NCBI RefSeq assembly: GCF_003667275.1
Contig: NZ_RCNV01000008.1
Coordinates: 112,685 to 176,684 of the forward strand
Length of the DNA: 64,000 bases
Direction of reading: 5' to 3'
DNA from: Mesonia aquimarina
GTDB lineage: Bacteria > Bacteroidota > Bacteroidia > Flavobacteriales > Flavobacteriaceae
Shown: piece after piece, positions 26,381 to 36,200 of the stretch
Position numbering within the stretch: position 1 is the stretch's first letter
Layout of the letters: each line of letters starts with the position of its first letter
Notes under the pieces: generated by a model
What the model saw: only the letters and a program-made list of their open reading frames with translations
Database searches by the model: none
What the model was told of the DNA's origin: nothing
Program-made: the position numbers and the translations under genes

Positions 26381-27477
26381 TCTGGAGGTTGATAATTTAA
26401 AGGGAGTAATGACGATACTTTTTGTTTTCCCATAGCACCACCAAAATAGAATAAAGTTGCGGGATAAAAATTACCATAGTTATCAATAGTAAACATTAAA
26501 CTATCTTTTTTAGGATAAGCTGACTGAACAAATGATTGGTGATCTAAATTATTATTATAAAGAATTGTTAAGCGGGGTTTTAGCAACGTAATTTCAGACT
26601 GATTTTCTTTTTGATTAACTTTTAAATATTGATATAGTGGTCGTTCATATCTCTTGTGAAAAATACGATAATCATTTTCTTCTAATTTCTCCTTAGATAA
26701 GGACCGCATAAAATGCATAATAGAACCGTAATAGGTTTCCTCTCTTCTCTTTATATATCTTCTTCGAACTCTTTTTTTTAATTCTTTAAAATAACTAGAA
26801 CCAGATAAAAAGAAAGTTTGCGGACGATATACTTGTTGTCCACTCAAAAGAATTCTTTTTGATGAAGTAAAATTTATTGAAAAGTCTTTTAAAGAATATT
26901 CTATAATATATCCTAAATACGGATTTTCAATTTGAAGCGGAACCTCACACCAAGCTTTTAATTCTTTTTTTGAAGGCCTAAATCTTAATCGAATTTTATC
27001 TTCGTTTAAAATTTTGCAGTCTTTTTCTTGGTAATCTTCTCCCAAGAAATATTCTCTAAAGTAACGTAGTTTCTTTTCGCGCGACCAAGGATCGGCTTCT
27101 AACACTACGCCTTCTATGCTTTCAGGTTGCAATTTTAAATCAATTGTCCCGAAATCTACTAGTTTTCCTTTTTGGTTTATGGGGAGTGCTTTGGTTTCGT
27201 AACCTAAATAACGAACAATAAGCAACGCATTTGTATTTTCTTCTACATTCAATTTAAAGACTCCCTCCTTGTCGGTAATTGTACCCAAGCTAGAACCATC
27301 TATGTAAATATTTACACCTTCTAAATTTTTTCCAGATTCCTGATCAACTATTTTTCCAGTTAATTGCTGTTGTGCAAAGCAAAGTGTAGGAAGGAAAAAG
27401 ATGCAAAATAAAATATTGAAGAAGAGTAATGGCTTCAAATAATTTAGTGCAAATGGATTAAAAATTTTAAAAGGCAT
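26377..27477 (-). CDS. Envelope protein with carboxypeptidase-like regulatory domain
   Basis: The protein has 366 residues. A long N-terminal hydrophobic segment (about residues 14-35) ends in CFAQQ, a plausible signal peptide. Residues of about 36-125 form a carboxypeptidase D regulatory-like (CarbopepD_reg_2) domain: LTGKIVDQESGKNLEGVNIYIDG, GTITDKEGVFKLNV, VRYLGYETK. The remaining 240 residues contain SREKKLRYFREYFLG and many basic and aromatic residues and belong to a flavobacterial family without known function. Such domains are common in TonB-receptor N-termini, but no receptor barrel is present here. It is probably periplasmic. Confidence 0.82.
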   Translation of the reverse strand: MPFKIFNPFALNYLKPLLFFNILFCIFFLPTLCFAQQQLTGKIVDQESGKNLEGVNIYIDGSSLGTITDKEGVFKLNVEENTNALLIVRYLGYETKALPINQKGKLVDFGTIDLKLQPESIEGVVLEADPWSREKKLRYFREYFLGEDYQEKDCKILNEDKIRLRFRPSKKELKAWCEVPLQIENPYLGYIIEYSLKDFSINFTSSKRILLSGQQVYRPQTFFLSGSSYFKELKKRVRRRYIKRREETYYGSIMHFMRSLSKEKLEENDYRIFHKRYERPLYQYLKVNQKENQSEITLLKPRLTILYNNNLDHQSFVQSAYPKKDSLMFTIDNYGNFYPATLFYFGGAMGKQKVSSLLPLNYQPPD

Positions 27478-27889
27478 AAAATAGAATTAAGCTTTTATAT
27501 TTTATAAAGTTATGAAAAAGCTTGTTTTTATAAACTCAGTTATTAAATTTTGTTTGAATGAGATGTTTCGTTCATCAAAAATAGTTAATGAAATAAAAAC
27601 TATAAATGCCTATAGAGTACAAAAGATAACCGCTTATTATCAGGTGAATAATGTTCAAAGTCCTGTTAGAAATCAAAAGGTGAATTTTCTCATGATGGCA
27701 CAATAAAAAATTTGTATTTAGAAGTTAACTGTAACGATGGATTTAAAGGCACAGCTAGAAGTTCAGAGTTAAGTTTAAAAATCAATGAATATGGTAGAAA
27801 TATGCTGAGAATTCAATCGTGGCCTTTCATATCGAGAAAATGTAACAAAGAAGATAGTGCTAATTTTGGGACTTTAGAAATTCTAGAGG
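27478..27889. other. 412-base region without an intact gene
   Basis: The stretch lies between the carboxypeptidase-regulatory-domain gene and the OlsF-like gene, both on the minus strand. It contains only the broken plus-strand frames described as a possible pseudogene. I see no tRNA, terminator hairpin or repeat in it. Confidence 0.5.
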
Positions 27890-27942
27890 TTAATGATTTC
27901 CATCTAATTTCTTCTCCAATTCTTCCTGAAATTCTTCCATAA
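27512..27942 (+). pseudogene. Possible decayed small gene with a frameshift
   Basis: A frame from ATG 27512 encodes 64 residues (MKKLVFINSVIKFCLNEMF...). It ends at 27706, and the sequence continues in another frame from about 27670 to 27942 with protein-like composition (SHDGTIKNLYLEVNCNDG, then ELSLKINEYGRNMLRIQSWPF). Joining them needs one frameshift near 27670-27690, around the short A run in TCAAAAGG. The second half overlaps the 3' end of the minus-strand acyltransferase gene. I do not recognise the product. It may be a decayed gene or simply chance frames in AT-rich DNA. Confidence 0.3.
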
Positions 27943-29698
27943 CAGGTTTTACGGTAGATTCTGGTAAGTCTGCAATTCTAATATACATTAATCCATCTAC
28001 AGAATTATTAAAAAGTGGATCTACATTAAAAGAAACCACTTTTGCATTTTGCTTGATGTATTTTTTCAATAAAACAGGCATCCGTAAACTATCGGGTTCT
28101 AATTCGTCAATTAATTTGTCGAATCTATTTAAATCAGCTTTACTTTCATCAAATACAAAATCTTTATCAACGTCTTTCAGTTTTACTTTGTATTCTTTTT
28201 TTGGTCTTACATATTGTGCAACATAGGGATCGTAATAATGAGATTTCATAAACTCGATCATCATCGATTTTGAAAAAGAAGAAAACTTATTGCTAATGCT
28301 AACGCCACCAATTAAATATTTATGTTCAGGAAAACGTAAGGTACAATGCACAATTCCTTTCCATAATAAAAATAAAGGCATCGGTTTTTGCTGATATTCT
28401 TTAACAATAAAAGCACGTCCCATTTCTATAGATTCGCTCATCAGCTTATGCAATTCTGGTTCAAATCTAAAAAGTTGCTGGAGATAAAAACCATCGATTC
28501 CATATTTCGGGAAAATTTTAGCTCCAAATCCCATTCGGTAAGCTCCTACAATTTTATGTGCATCATTATCATACAAAAACATGTGATGATAATAATCGTC
28601 AAACTCATCTAAATCTGTTGGGTTGTTGGTACCTTCTCCAATTGCACGGAAGGTTATTTCACGTAATCGGCCAATTTCATTAACAATATTTGGAATTTGT
28701 TCACGTTCTGCCAAAAAAACCTCATAATTTTTACTACATAATAAACGTTTATCATTTTCTCTGCAAAAATCTATTTCGCTTTGCATAAGATGCTCAGCAG
28801 TTTCTCCAACAATTTTTTTAGGACTTCGCGGAAGTTTAATTTGTTTGGGGATGTGAAGGTTATTCAGCAGGCTTTTTTTATCAAATCCGCTAGAAAGCAT
28901 ATAGGTTTTTTTCCGAAGAAAAAAAGTGAACTCTTCAATGTTTGTATATTCTTGTTGATCTGCAACCGAAATCGGATTTCCAATTCTTACCTTTATTTTT
29001 CTATTGCGTTGCGAGAGCATTTCGCTGGGTAATTTTGCTGTCCGCAGCGTTTCATTTAATTGCGAAAGCTTATAAAAAGAAGCACTGTTTTTTGCGTGAA
29101 AATAAATAGGAATAACCGGAACCTTAGATTTCTGAATCAATTTCATAGCTTCAGGTAACCAAGGCCGATCAACAATAGTTTTGTCTTCTTTATGCGTAGA
29201 AACTTCGCCGGCAGGGAAAATCCCTAATGGGTGTTCTTCTTTTAAATGGGCAATAGCGCTTTTAATTCCTAAGACACTAGATTTTGCTTCCTTTCTGTTT
29301 TCAAAAGGATTTACCGGCATAATGTAATCTTTTAATGGATCTAATCGATGCAATAAAAAATTAGCAATTACCTTATAATCGGGTCGTTTTTCAATTAAAA
29401 TCTTCATCAGCAACATGCCATCAATAGCCCCAAGCGGATGATTTGAGATGGTAATAAACGGACCGGTTTTAGGAATTCTTTTCAGGTCCTTTTCTGGGAT
29501 TTCATAATTAACTTCTAAATAATCTAAAATAGAATCTAAAAACTCCGGACCAGAAAGATGCCTGCGTTCTTCGTAGACTTTATTAAAATGACTCAGCTTT
29601 GTAACCTGCATAAGTGCAGCGCCAAAAGCGGTTCCTAAGAAACCGAACTTCTCTAAATTCAAGCCTTTTGCCACTTCACGTGCCGTTACAAATCCCAT
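27890..29698 (-). CDS. OlsF-like bifunctional acyltransferase (PlsC domain fused to GNAT/OlsB-like domain)
   Basis: The protein has 602 residues in two halves. The N-terminal half (about 75-275) is a lysophospholipid acyltransferase: SNHPLGAIDG holds H87 and D93, with five residues between them by my count rather than the usual four, and GIFPAGEVSTH takes the place of the EGTR motif. The C-terminal half (about 310-530) resembles OlsB-type N-acyltransferases, with REITFRAIGEGTN, DDYYHHMFLYDNDAHKIVGAYRMGFG and a late IGGVSISNKF. A fusion in this order is known as OlsF, which makes ornithine lipids in Flavobacterium johnsoniae and Serratia; glycine lipids are an alternative product in Bacteroidota. 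It is predicted to work at the inner membrane. Confidence 0.85.
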   Translation of the reverse strand: MGFVTAREVAKGLNLEKFGFLGTAFGAALMQVTKLSHFNKVYEERRHLSGPEFLDSILDYLEVNYEIPEKDLKRIPKTGPFITISNHPLGAIDGMLLMKILIEKRPDYKVIANFLLHRLDPLKDYIMPVNPFENRKEAKSSVLGIKSAIAHLKEEHPLGIFPAGEVSTHKEDKTIVDRPWLPEAMKLIQKSKVPVIPIYFHAKNSASFYKLSQLNETLRTAKLPSEMLSQRNRKIKVRIGNPISVADQQEYTNIEEFTFFLRKKTYMLSSGFDKKSLLNNLHIPKQIKLPRSPKKIVGETAEHLMQSEIDFCRENDKRLLCSKNYEVFLAEREQIPNIVNEIGRLREITFRAIGEGTNNPTDLDEFDDYYHHMFLYDNDAHKIVGAYRMGFGAKIFPKYGIDGFYLQQLFRFEPELHKLMSESIEMGRAFIVKEYQQKPMPLFLLWKGIVHCTLRFPEHKYLIGGVSISNKFSSFSKSMMIEFMKSHYYDPYVAQYVRPKKEYKVKLKDVDKDFVFDESKADLNRFDKLIDELEPDSLRMPVLLKKYIKQNAKVVSFNVDPLFNNSVDGLMYIRIADLPESTVKPVMEEFQEELEKKLDGNH

Positions 29699-29710
29699 CT
29701 ACTTTTTATA

Positions 29711-29718
29711 CAAATATA
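29711..29718 (-). promoter_or_regulatory. -7 promoter box of the OlsF-like gene
   Basis: The minus strand reads TATATTTG, an exact TAnnTTTG, 12 bases before the ATG at 29698. It separates this gene from the upstream aspartate kinase gene. Confidence 0.5.
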
Positions 29719-29742
29719 GTAAAATCTAGGTTGTAAGAGACC

Positions 29743-30996
29743 TTAGTCTTTAGTAACAAGCTGCACAGTTTCTCGTGTTTGCTGTTTTAAAAGCACATCT
29801 TTACCTTTTTCTAGTTGATTTATAGCTTCTTGTGTAAAATGACGAATGGTGTAAAGCGAAACATTTTTATTGAAACTGACCTTAAATTTTGCTTGTAAAT
29901 GATTGATGAGTTTATCAATATTATTGAATTTGTTATCTACACAAACCGAAAAACTGATGGCAGAATTTTGAATAAGATCTACTTTGATCTGATATTTATG
30001 AAAAAGAGCAAAAATCTCACTGATGTTTTCTTCCACAAAAAATGAAAAATCTAACGCGGAAAGTGATAATAAAACCAAGTCTTTTTTTACAATGAAGCAA
30101 GGAATGTAAGGCGTTATCTTATTTGCATTCCCTACTGAAGTTCCTTTTTCTGTGGGGTTGTAAAATGATTTTACAAACAACGGAATTTCCTTTTTTTGTA
30201 ATGGCTGTAAAGTTTTTGGGTGAATAACCGAGGCACCATAAAAAGCAAGCTCAATAGCTTCTTGATAAGAGATTTCCTGTAAAAGTGTAGTCTCCTTAAA
30301 TTCTCGAGGATCTGCATTTAACACACCTTCTACGTCTTTCCAAATGGTTACATTTTTAGCATGAAGACAATACGCAAAAATACCGGCAGTATAATCGCTT
30401 CCTTCTCTACCTAGCGTGGTGGTAAAATTATTACTGTCAGAACTAATAAAACCTTGCGTTATAGTTAGTTCATCTTTTTGTACGTTAGCAGCAATATTAG
30501 TTTGGGTTTGCTCCCAATTTACTTTTGCATCACGATACGTATTGTCAGTTTTAATTAACGTTCTGGCGTCTATCCAAGTGTTTTTTATATGATGTTGATT
30601 TAAATATTCACTTATAATGGTGGTGCTAATTAATTCGCCATAGCAAATAACCTGATCGTAAACATAATCGTAATTAGGTGATTTATTTCGATTCAAGAAA
30701 CTTTCTAATTCTTCAAAAAAGCGGTTGATTTTTCTAAAAATCGTATCGGTTTTTTCGGAAAAAAGTTTATTGATTATTTCTTCGTGAAAGCTTTTTACGG
30801 TTTCAATACTTTGAGAAAGTGCTGTTTTTTCATCAAAATAACTTGCAATTACTGTTTCTAACGCATTGGTGGTTTTCCCCATAGCAGAAATAACAACAAG
30901 CTTTTTGTTTGGTCCGGTTTCCGTTAATACATGAAGTAAGTTTTTTACGCCATCGGCATTTTTAACTGAAGCTCCTCCAAATTTAAAAACATTCAT
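29743..30996 (-). CDS. Aspartate kinase (monofunctional)
   Basis: The protein has 417 residues. The kinase domain starts with VFKFGGASVKNADGVKN and includes TTLGREGSDYTAGIFAYCL and WKDVEGVLNADPRE, the ATP and aspartate sites. From about residue 300 two ACT-like segments form the regulatory part, so feedback by lysine or threonine is likely. There is no homoserine dehydrogenase domain. The reaction, phosphorylation of aspartate, opens the lysine, threonine and methionine pathway. The initial motif has Ala where the textbook motif has Thr (KFGGTS). The gene ends 44 bases upstream of the OlsF-like gene. Confidence 0.92.
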   Translation of the reverse strand: MNVFKFGGASVKNADGVKNLLHVLTETGPNKKLVVISAMGKTTNALETVIASYFDEKTALSQSIETVKSFHEEIINKLFSEKTDTIFRKINRFFEELESFLNRNKSPNYDYVYDQVICYGELISTTIISEYLNQHHIKNTWIDARTLIKTDNTYRDAKVNWEQTQTNIAANVQKDELTITQGFISSDSNNFTTTLGREGSDYTAGIFAYCLHAKNVTIWKDVEGVLNADPREFKETTLLQEISYQEAIELAFYGASVIHPKTLQPLQKKEIPLFVKSFYNPTEKGTSVGNANKITPYIPCFIVKKDLVLLSLSALDFSFFVEENISEIFALFHKYQIKVDLIQNSAISFSVCVDNKFNNIDKLINHLQAKFKVSFNKNVSLYTIRHFTQEAINQLEKGKDVLLKQQTRETVQLVTKD

Positions 30997-31032
30997 ACTT
31001 TCTTATTTAAAATATATTCTGAAATGATTTTT

Positions 31033-31506
31033 TTATTGCAAAAACTGTCTAATCGCATCATCAGAAAATTGAACCGTGTTCCATTCTTCAAAAACAGTAG
31101 CACCAGAATTTTTATAAAAATTAACCGCATTTATATTCCAATCTAGTACAACCCATTCTACACGCTTCACCTTATTTTCAAGAGCAAACTCCATAACGCG
31201 TTTGTACAAAGCCTTGCCTAAACCTTTATTTCTGTAGCTTTCACGAATAATTAAATCTTCTAAATGTACCGTTTTTCCTTTCCAAGTTGAATAGCGAAAA
31301 TAGCACAAAGCCATTCCTTGCACTTGTTTGTTAACCTCTGCAACAAAGCATGTAAAAAGTGGGTTTTCGCCAAAACCATCTCTTTCTATATCTTCTTTAG
31401 TAAGTTCAACAGCATCGGGTTCTTTTTCAAAAACAGCTAATTCTTCAATTAATTTTAAAATTGCTACACTATCTTTTTTTTGTGCTTTTCTAAGGTTAAA
31501 ATCCAT
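31033..31506 (-). CDS. GNAT-family N-acetyltransferase (SSAT-like)
   Basis: The protein has 157 residues forming one GNAT domain. The acetyl-CoA loop is [17 protein letters not shown], and the C-terminal strand [28 protein letters not shown] matches the diamine/thialysine acetyltransferase branch. The opening [29 protein letters not shown] also fits that branch. Polyamines or lysine analogues are the likely substrates, but this is inferred. The gene is divergent from fbp and lies 36 bases upstream of aspartate kinase on the same strand, so the two may be co-transcribed. Confidence 0.88.
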   Translation of the reverse strand: MDFNLRKAQKKDSVAILKLIEELAVFEKEPDAVELTKEDIERDGFGENPLFTCFVAEVNKQVQGMALCYFRYSTWKGKTVHLEDLIIRESYRNKGLGKALYKRVMEFALENKVKRVEWVVLDWNINAVNFYKNSGATVFEEWNTVQFSDDAIRQFLQ

Positions 31507-31555
31507 TGCTTTGCGAGTTTGCTTTCAAAAATAAGCATATCAATCGCTTTTTTTC

Positions 31556-31563
31556 TATTTTTG
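31556..31563 (+). promoter_or_regulatory. -7 promoter box of fbp
   Basis: TATTTTTG is an exact TAnnTTTG ending 21 bases before the ATG at 31585. It supports that start over the in-frame ATG at 31480, which lies inside the divergent gene. Confidence 0.5.
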
Positions 31564-31584
31564 TCAGGAAATATCAAATCTATT

Positions 31585-32595
31585 ATGGCTCGAAAAAATC
31601 AAACCTTAGGCGAATTTATTATTGAAAATCAGGAAGCTTTTCCTTATTCTTCGGGAGAACTTTCTCGATTAATAAACTCTATTCGCTTAGCGGCAAAAGT
31701 AGTAAATCACGAAGTAAATAAAGCCGGATTGGTAGACATTACAGGAGCTGTAGGAGAAACAAATATACAGGGAGAAGAGCAGCAAAAATTAGACGTTTAT
31801 GCCAACGAAAAGTTTATTCAGACCTTAACGAATCGCGAAATTGTTTGCGGGATTGCTTCTGAAGAAAATGATGATTTTATTACTATTCAAGGGCAAAATA
31901 AAGATCATCAAAACAAATATGTGTTGCTGATGGATCCGCTTGACGGAAGCTCTAATATTGATGTAAATGTTTCAGTAGGAACTATATTTTCGGTTTACAG
32001 AAGAGTTACACCTATAGGAACTCCCGTAACTAAAGAAGATTTTTTACAACCCGGAAATAAGCAAGTAGCTGCCGGTTATGTAGTTTATGGAACATCAACC
32101 ATGCTGGTTTATACGACAGGTCATGGCGTAAATGGTTTTACCTTAAACCCGGCTATCGGAACGTATTATTTATCGCATCCAAACATGCAATTTTCAGAAA
32201 CGGGAAGAATTTATTCTATAAACGAAGGAAATTATAATCACTTTCCGCAAGGTGTAAAAGACTACATAAAATATTGCCAAGCAGAAGAGGAGGATCGTCC
32301 GTATACTTCGCGTTATATAGGTTCGCTGGTTTCAGATATTCATAGAAATATGATAAAAGGCGGAATTTATATATACCCTAAAAGTTCTAAATCTTCTAAC
32401 GGAAAATTACGTTTATTGTACGAATGTAATCCGATGGCTTTTATTGCCGAGCAAGCAGGAGGAAAAGCAAGCGATGGTTTTCAGCGAATTATGGATATAA
32501 AACCTAAAGAATTACATCAACGTGTTCCGTTTTTCTGTGGAAGCAAAAAGATGGTAGAAAAAGCAGAAGAATTCATGAAGAACGCTCCCGAATAG
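31585..32595 (+). CDS. fbp: Fructose-1,6-bisphosphatase, class 1
   Basis: With the start at 31585 ([26 protein letters not shown]) the protein has 336 residues, the usual class 1 length. Metal and active-site motifs are [34 protein letters not shown] and [23 protein letters not shown], with the end motif [17 protein letters not shown]. The enzyme removes the 1-phosphate from fructose-1,6-bisphosphate in gluconeogenesis. An upstream in-frame ATG at 31480 would add 35 residues with no homology-like content and would overlap the divergent GNAT gene. A hairpin overlaps the stop codon. Confidence 0.95.
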   Translation: MARKNQTLGEFIIENQEAFPYSSGELSRLINSIRLAAKVVNHEVNKAGLVDITGAVGETNIQGEEQQKLDVYANEKFIQTLTNREIVCGIASEENDDFITIQGQNKDHQNKYVLLMDPLDGSSNIDVNVSVGTIFSVYRRVTPIGTPVTKEDFLQPGNKQVAAGYVVYGTSTMLVYTTGHGVNGFTLNPAIGTYYLSHPNMQFSETGRIYSINEGNYNHFPQGVKDYIKYCQAEEEDRPYTSRYIGSLVSDIHRNMIKGGIYIYPKSSKSSNGKLRLLYECNPMAFIAEQAGGKASDGFQRIMDIKPKELHQRVPFFCGSKKMVEKAEEFMKNAPE

Positions 32596-32606
32596 AGAGC
32601 GTTTTC
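32581..32606 (+). terminator. Hairpin overlapping the fbp stop codon
   Basis: AACGCTC (32581-32587) pairs with GAGCGTT (32597-32603); the nine-base loop contains the TAG stop. The U-tract is weak (TTTTC). It lies between convergent fbp and the TerB-like gene. Confidence 0.5.
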
Positions 32607-32628
32607 TAGCTAAAAAAAAGCAAGTGTT

Positions 32629-33054
32629 TTATTCTCTATCTAATAAATAAAGATAATCGTCAAAACTTAATTGACGACCTAAAATTTTAATAGACCGCTT
32701 AATAATATTTTCAGAATCTTCTGAAGAAAAACCAAGTCCTACGGCATAACGCTTTAATAAAAACGCTTCTTGTGTATCCATATCGTGATCAGCAAAAATA
32801 ATAGTTAACGCGTCATATAAGCGCTCTAATCTTCGCTCTGCTGTGTTAGGAGGATTTATAGGGAACTTTTCAGGAGTTTTCATGACCTCTTTAAATTCGG
32901 TCTCATTTATATCTAATTTAACAGCTAATCTTCGTAATACTTTTTCTTCTTCTGCATTAATTTCTCCATCAACCGCAGCTAAATTTACAATGTTAGCGAA
33001 GTGGCCTAAATTTTTTCGGTGTGCTCCCGAATCAAATAAATCTGAAAATGACAT
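32629..33054 (-). CDS. TerB-like domain protein
   Basis: The protein has 141 residues and is almost wholly helical. The pattern HFANIVNLAAVDGEINAEEEKVLRRLA followed by LYDALTIIFADHDMDTQEAFLLKRYAVGLGF is that of a TerB/DjlA N-terminal-type domain, with acidic residues (DGEIN, DHDMD) at the two positions typical of metal-binding TerB folds. Such proteins were named after tellurite resistance, but their role in flavobacteria is not known, and no other ter genes are nearby. It has an exact TATCTTTG box 21 bases upstream. Confidence 0.83.
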   Translation of the reverse strand: MSFSDLFDSGAHRKNLGHFANIVNLAAVDGEINAEEEKVLRRLAVKLDINETEFKEVMKTPEKFPINPPNTAERRLERLYDALTIIFADHDMDTQEAFLLKRYAVGLGFSSEDSENIIKRSIKILGRQLSFDDYLYLLDRE

Positions 33055-33075
33055 AATTCTAAAATTTTTATACTA

Positions 33076-33083
33076 CAAAGATA
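33076..33083 (-). promoter_or_regulatory. -7 promoter box of the TerB-like gene
   Basis: The minus strand reads TATCTTTG, an exact TAnnTTTG, 21 bases before the ATG at 33054. Confidence 0.45.
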
Positions 33084-33239
33084 CAGAATGTGTGCATAAA
33101 ATACTTTTTTTAAGTTCTTATAATTTTCAAAAATATTAGTTGAAAACGTACAAGAAAACGACTCTCAGTTTTTTAGGTTTTATTGAAGTGGGTTTGCCAA
33201 AAATCATTAATTTCGCAAATCATTAGAAAACTTGTATTC

Positions 33240-36200
33240 ATGAGCAGAAAATTTGCTGATTATAAAGGACTTGACCTTCCTCAAATTGCTGAAGAAATTC
33301 AACAATTTTGGGAAGCAGAAGATATTTTTGAAAAAAGTATTCAGACAAGAGATGAAGAAAAACCATACGTTTTTTTTGAAGGACCTCCTTCAGCAAACGG
33401 ACTTCCGGGTATTCATCATGTAATGGCGCGTACTATTAAAGATATTTTTTGCCGTTATAAAACTCAGCAAGGTTTTCAAGTTAAACGTAAAGCCGGGTGG
33501 GATACACACGGACTTCCGGTAGAACTTGGCGTAGAAAAAGAACTCGGAATTACAAAAGAAGACATCGGTACAAAAATTTCTGTTGAAGAATACAATCACG
33601 CTTGTAAAAATGCCGTGATGCGTTATACCGATGTATGGAAAAAACTAACCGAAAAAATGGGTTATTGGGTAAATATGGACGATCCATATATTACCTATAA
33701 GTCAAAATATATGGAAAGCGTTTGGTGGTTGCTTTCAGAGATTTATAAAAAAGGATTGATTTATAAGGGCTATACTATTCAGCCATATTCACCAAAAGCG
33801 GGTACAGGTTTAAGCTCACACGAATTAAACCAACCGGGAACTTATCAAGATGTAACCGACACAACAGTAACAGCACAGTTTAAAACAATTCCGCATAGTT
33901 TACCCGACTTTTTAGCGGGAGAAGGTGGCGATATTTATTTAATAGCTTGGACAACCACTCCGTGGACTTTACCAAGTAATACCGCATTAACAGTTGGTTC
34001 AAAAATAGATTATGTGCTGGTAAAAACCTATAATCAATATACCTACGAGCCTATAAATATTATTGTGGCAAAAAATTTAGTCGAAAAACAATTCGATAAA
34101 AAATTTAAAGAAACCACAAGTGCAGATGTATTGCATTCTTATAAACAAGGCGATAAAAAAATTCCTTATTTAATTGAAGATGAATTTAAAGGGAAAGATT
34201 TAGTCGGAATTAAATATGAACAGCTTTTACCTTACGCAAAACCTTACAAGAATCCCGAAAATGCGTTTAGAGTTATTGTCGGAGATTTTGTAACTACAGA
34301 AGACGGAACCGGAATTGTACATACCGCGCCAACTTTTGGTGCAGACGATGCCTTGGTTGCAAAGCAAGCCACGCCAGAAGTACCGCCGATGTTGGTTTAT
34401 GATGACAACGAAAACCTAGTTCCGCTGGTAGATTTACAAGGACGTTTCAGAAAAGAGATGGACGAGTTTGCCGGAAAATATGTAAAGAATGAATATTACG
34501 ATGAAGGGGAAGCACCGGAAAAATCGGTAGATGTAGAAATTGCCATTAAATTAAAAGAAGAAAATAAAGCCTTTAAAGTAGAAAAATATGTTCACAGTTA
34601 TCCAAATTGCTGGCGAACTGATAAACCAATTTTATATTATCCGTTAGATTCATGGTTCATTAAAGTAACCGATGTAAAAGATAGAATGCACGAGTTGAAC
34701 CTCGGAATCAACTGGAAGCCAAAATCAACCGGAGAAGGTCGATTTGGAAATTGGTTAGCCAATGCAAACGATTGGAATTTATCTCGTTCACGTTTTTGGG
34801 GAATTCCGCTTCCTATCTGGAGAACAGACGACGGGAAAGAAGAAATTTTAATCGGTTCTATCGCGGAGTTAAAATCAGAAATGAAAAAAGCCGTAGAAGC
34901 CGGTTTGATGAAAGAAGATATTTTTGCTGATTTTGAAGTGGATAATATGGATGAAGAAAACTATGAGAAAGTAGATCTTCATAAAAATGTGGTCGATAAA
35001 ATTACCTTGGTTTCTCCTTCAGGAAAACCGATGAAACGTGAGGCAGATTTAATAGATGTTTGGTTTGATTCTGGTTCTATGCCTTACGCACAATGGCATT
35101 ATCCATTTGAAAATAAGAAAGCTGTAGATAAAGGAGATCGAAAAGCAGATTTTATTGCAGAAGGTGTAGATCAAACCAGAGGTTGGTTTTATACATTACA
35201 TGCTATTGCAACCTTGATTTTTGATGATGTAGCCTATAAAAATGTGGTCTCAAATGGATTAGTTCTCGATAAGCACGGACAAAAAATGTCTAAACGTTTA
35301 GGGAACGCTGTAGATCCTTTTGAAACCTTAGCTGCTTTTGGTCCAGATGCTACACGTTGGTATATGATCGCTAACGCAAATCCGTGGGATAATCTAAAAT
35401 TTGATATAGAAGGAATTGGTGAAGTCCGCCGTAAATTTTTCGGAACATTATACAATACGTATTCGTTCTTCTCACTTTATGCGAATATTGATAAATTTAC
35501 CTATGCTGAAGATGATATTCAGCTAGAAAAACGTCCGGAAATAGACCGTTGGATATTATCAGAATTGCACACGCTTATAGGGAAAGTAGAGAACTTTTAT
35601 GAAATATATGAGCCTACAAGAGCTGCTCGTGCAATTTCGGAGTTTGTACAAGAGAATTTAAGTAATTGGTTTGTACGTTTAAGCAGAAGACGTTTCTGGA
35701 AAGGCGACTATAAAGAAGATAAAATTTCGGCTTATCAAACCTTATACACCTGTTTAAAAACAGTTGCTCAATTGGGTGCACCAATTGCTCCTTTTTATAT
35801 GGATCAACTTTACAAAGACTTAACAAGAGTCACCCAAAAAGAAGCATTAGAAAGTGTACATTTGGCGGAATTTCCATTGCAAAACAAAGACTTTATAAAT
35901 GAGGCTTTAGAGCGAAAAATGGAAAAGGCACAAATTATTTCATCTTTAGTTTTATCGCTTCGTAAAAAAGAAATGATAAAAGTGAGACAGCCGTTACAAC
36001 GTGTGATGATTCCTGTATTAGATGATGGGGTGAGAGCAGAAATTGAAGCTGTTGCCGATTTAATAAAATCGGAAGTTAACGTAAAAGAAGTGGAGTTAAT
36101 TGATGATACTTCTGGTATTTTGGTAAAAACCATAAAGCCCAATTTTAAAGTGCTTGGACCACGTTTTGGAAAAGAGATGAAATTGGTTGTTGTAGCTATA

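Noticed and set aside
29743..30996. KFGGAS instead of KFGGTS in aspartate kinase as a sign of inactivity
   Set aside because: All other active-site blocks are intact, and I recall the Ala form in other Bacteroidota enzymes, so it is not evidence of loss of function.
31480..31584. 35-residue N-terminal extension of fbp
   Set aside because: It overlaps the divergent GNAT gene and lies upstream of the likely promoter; class 1 enzymes begin near [11 protein letters not shown].
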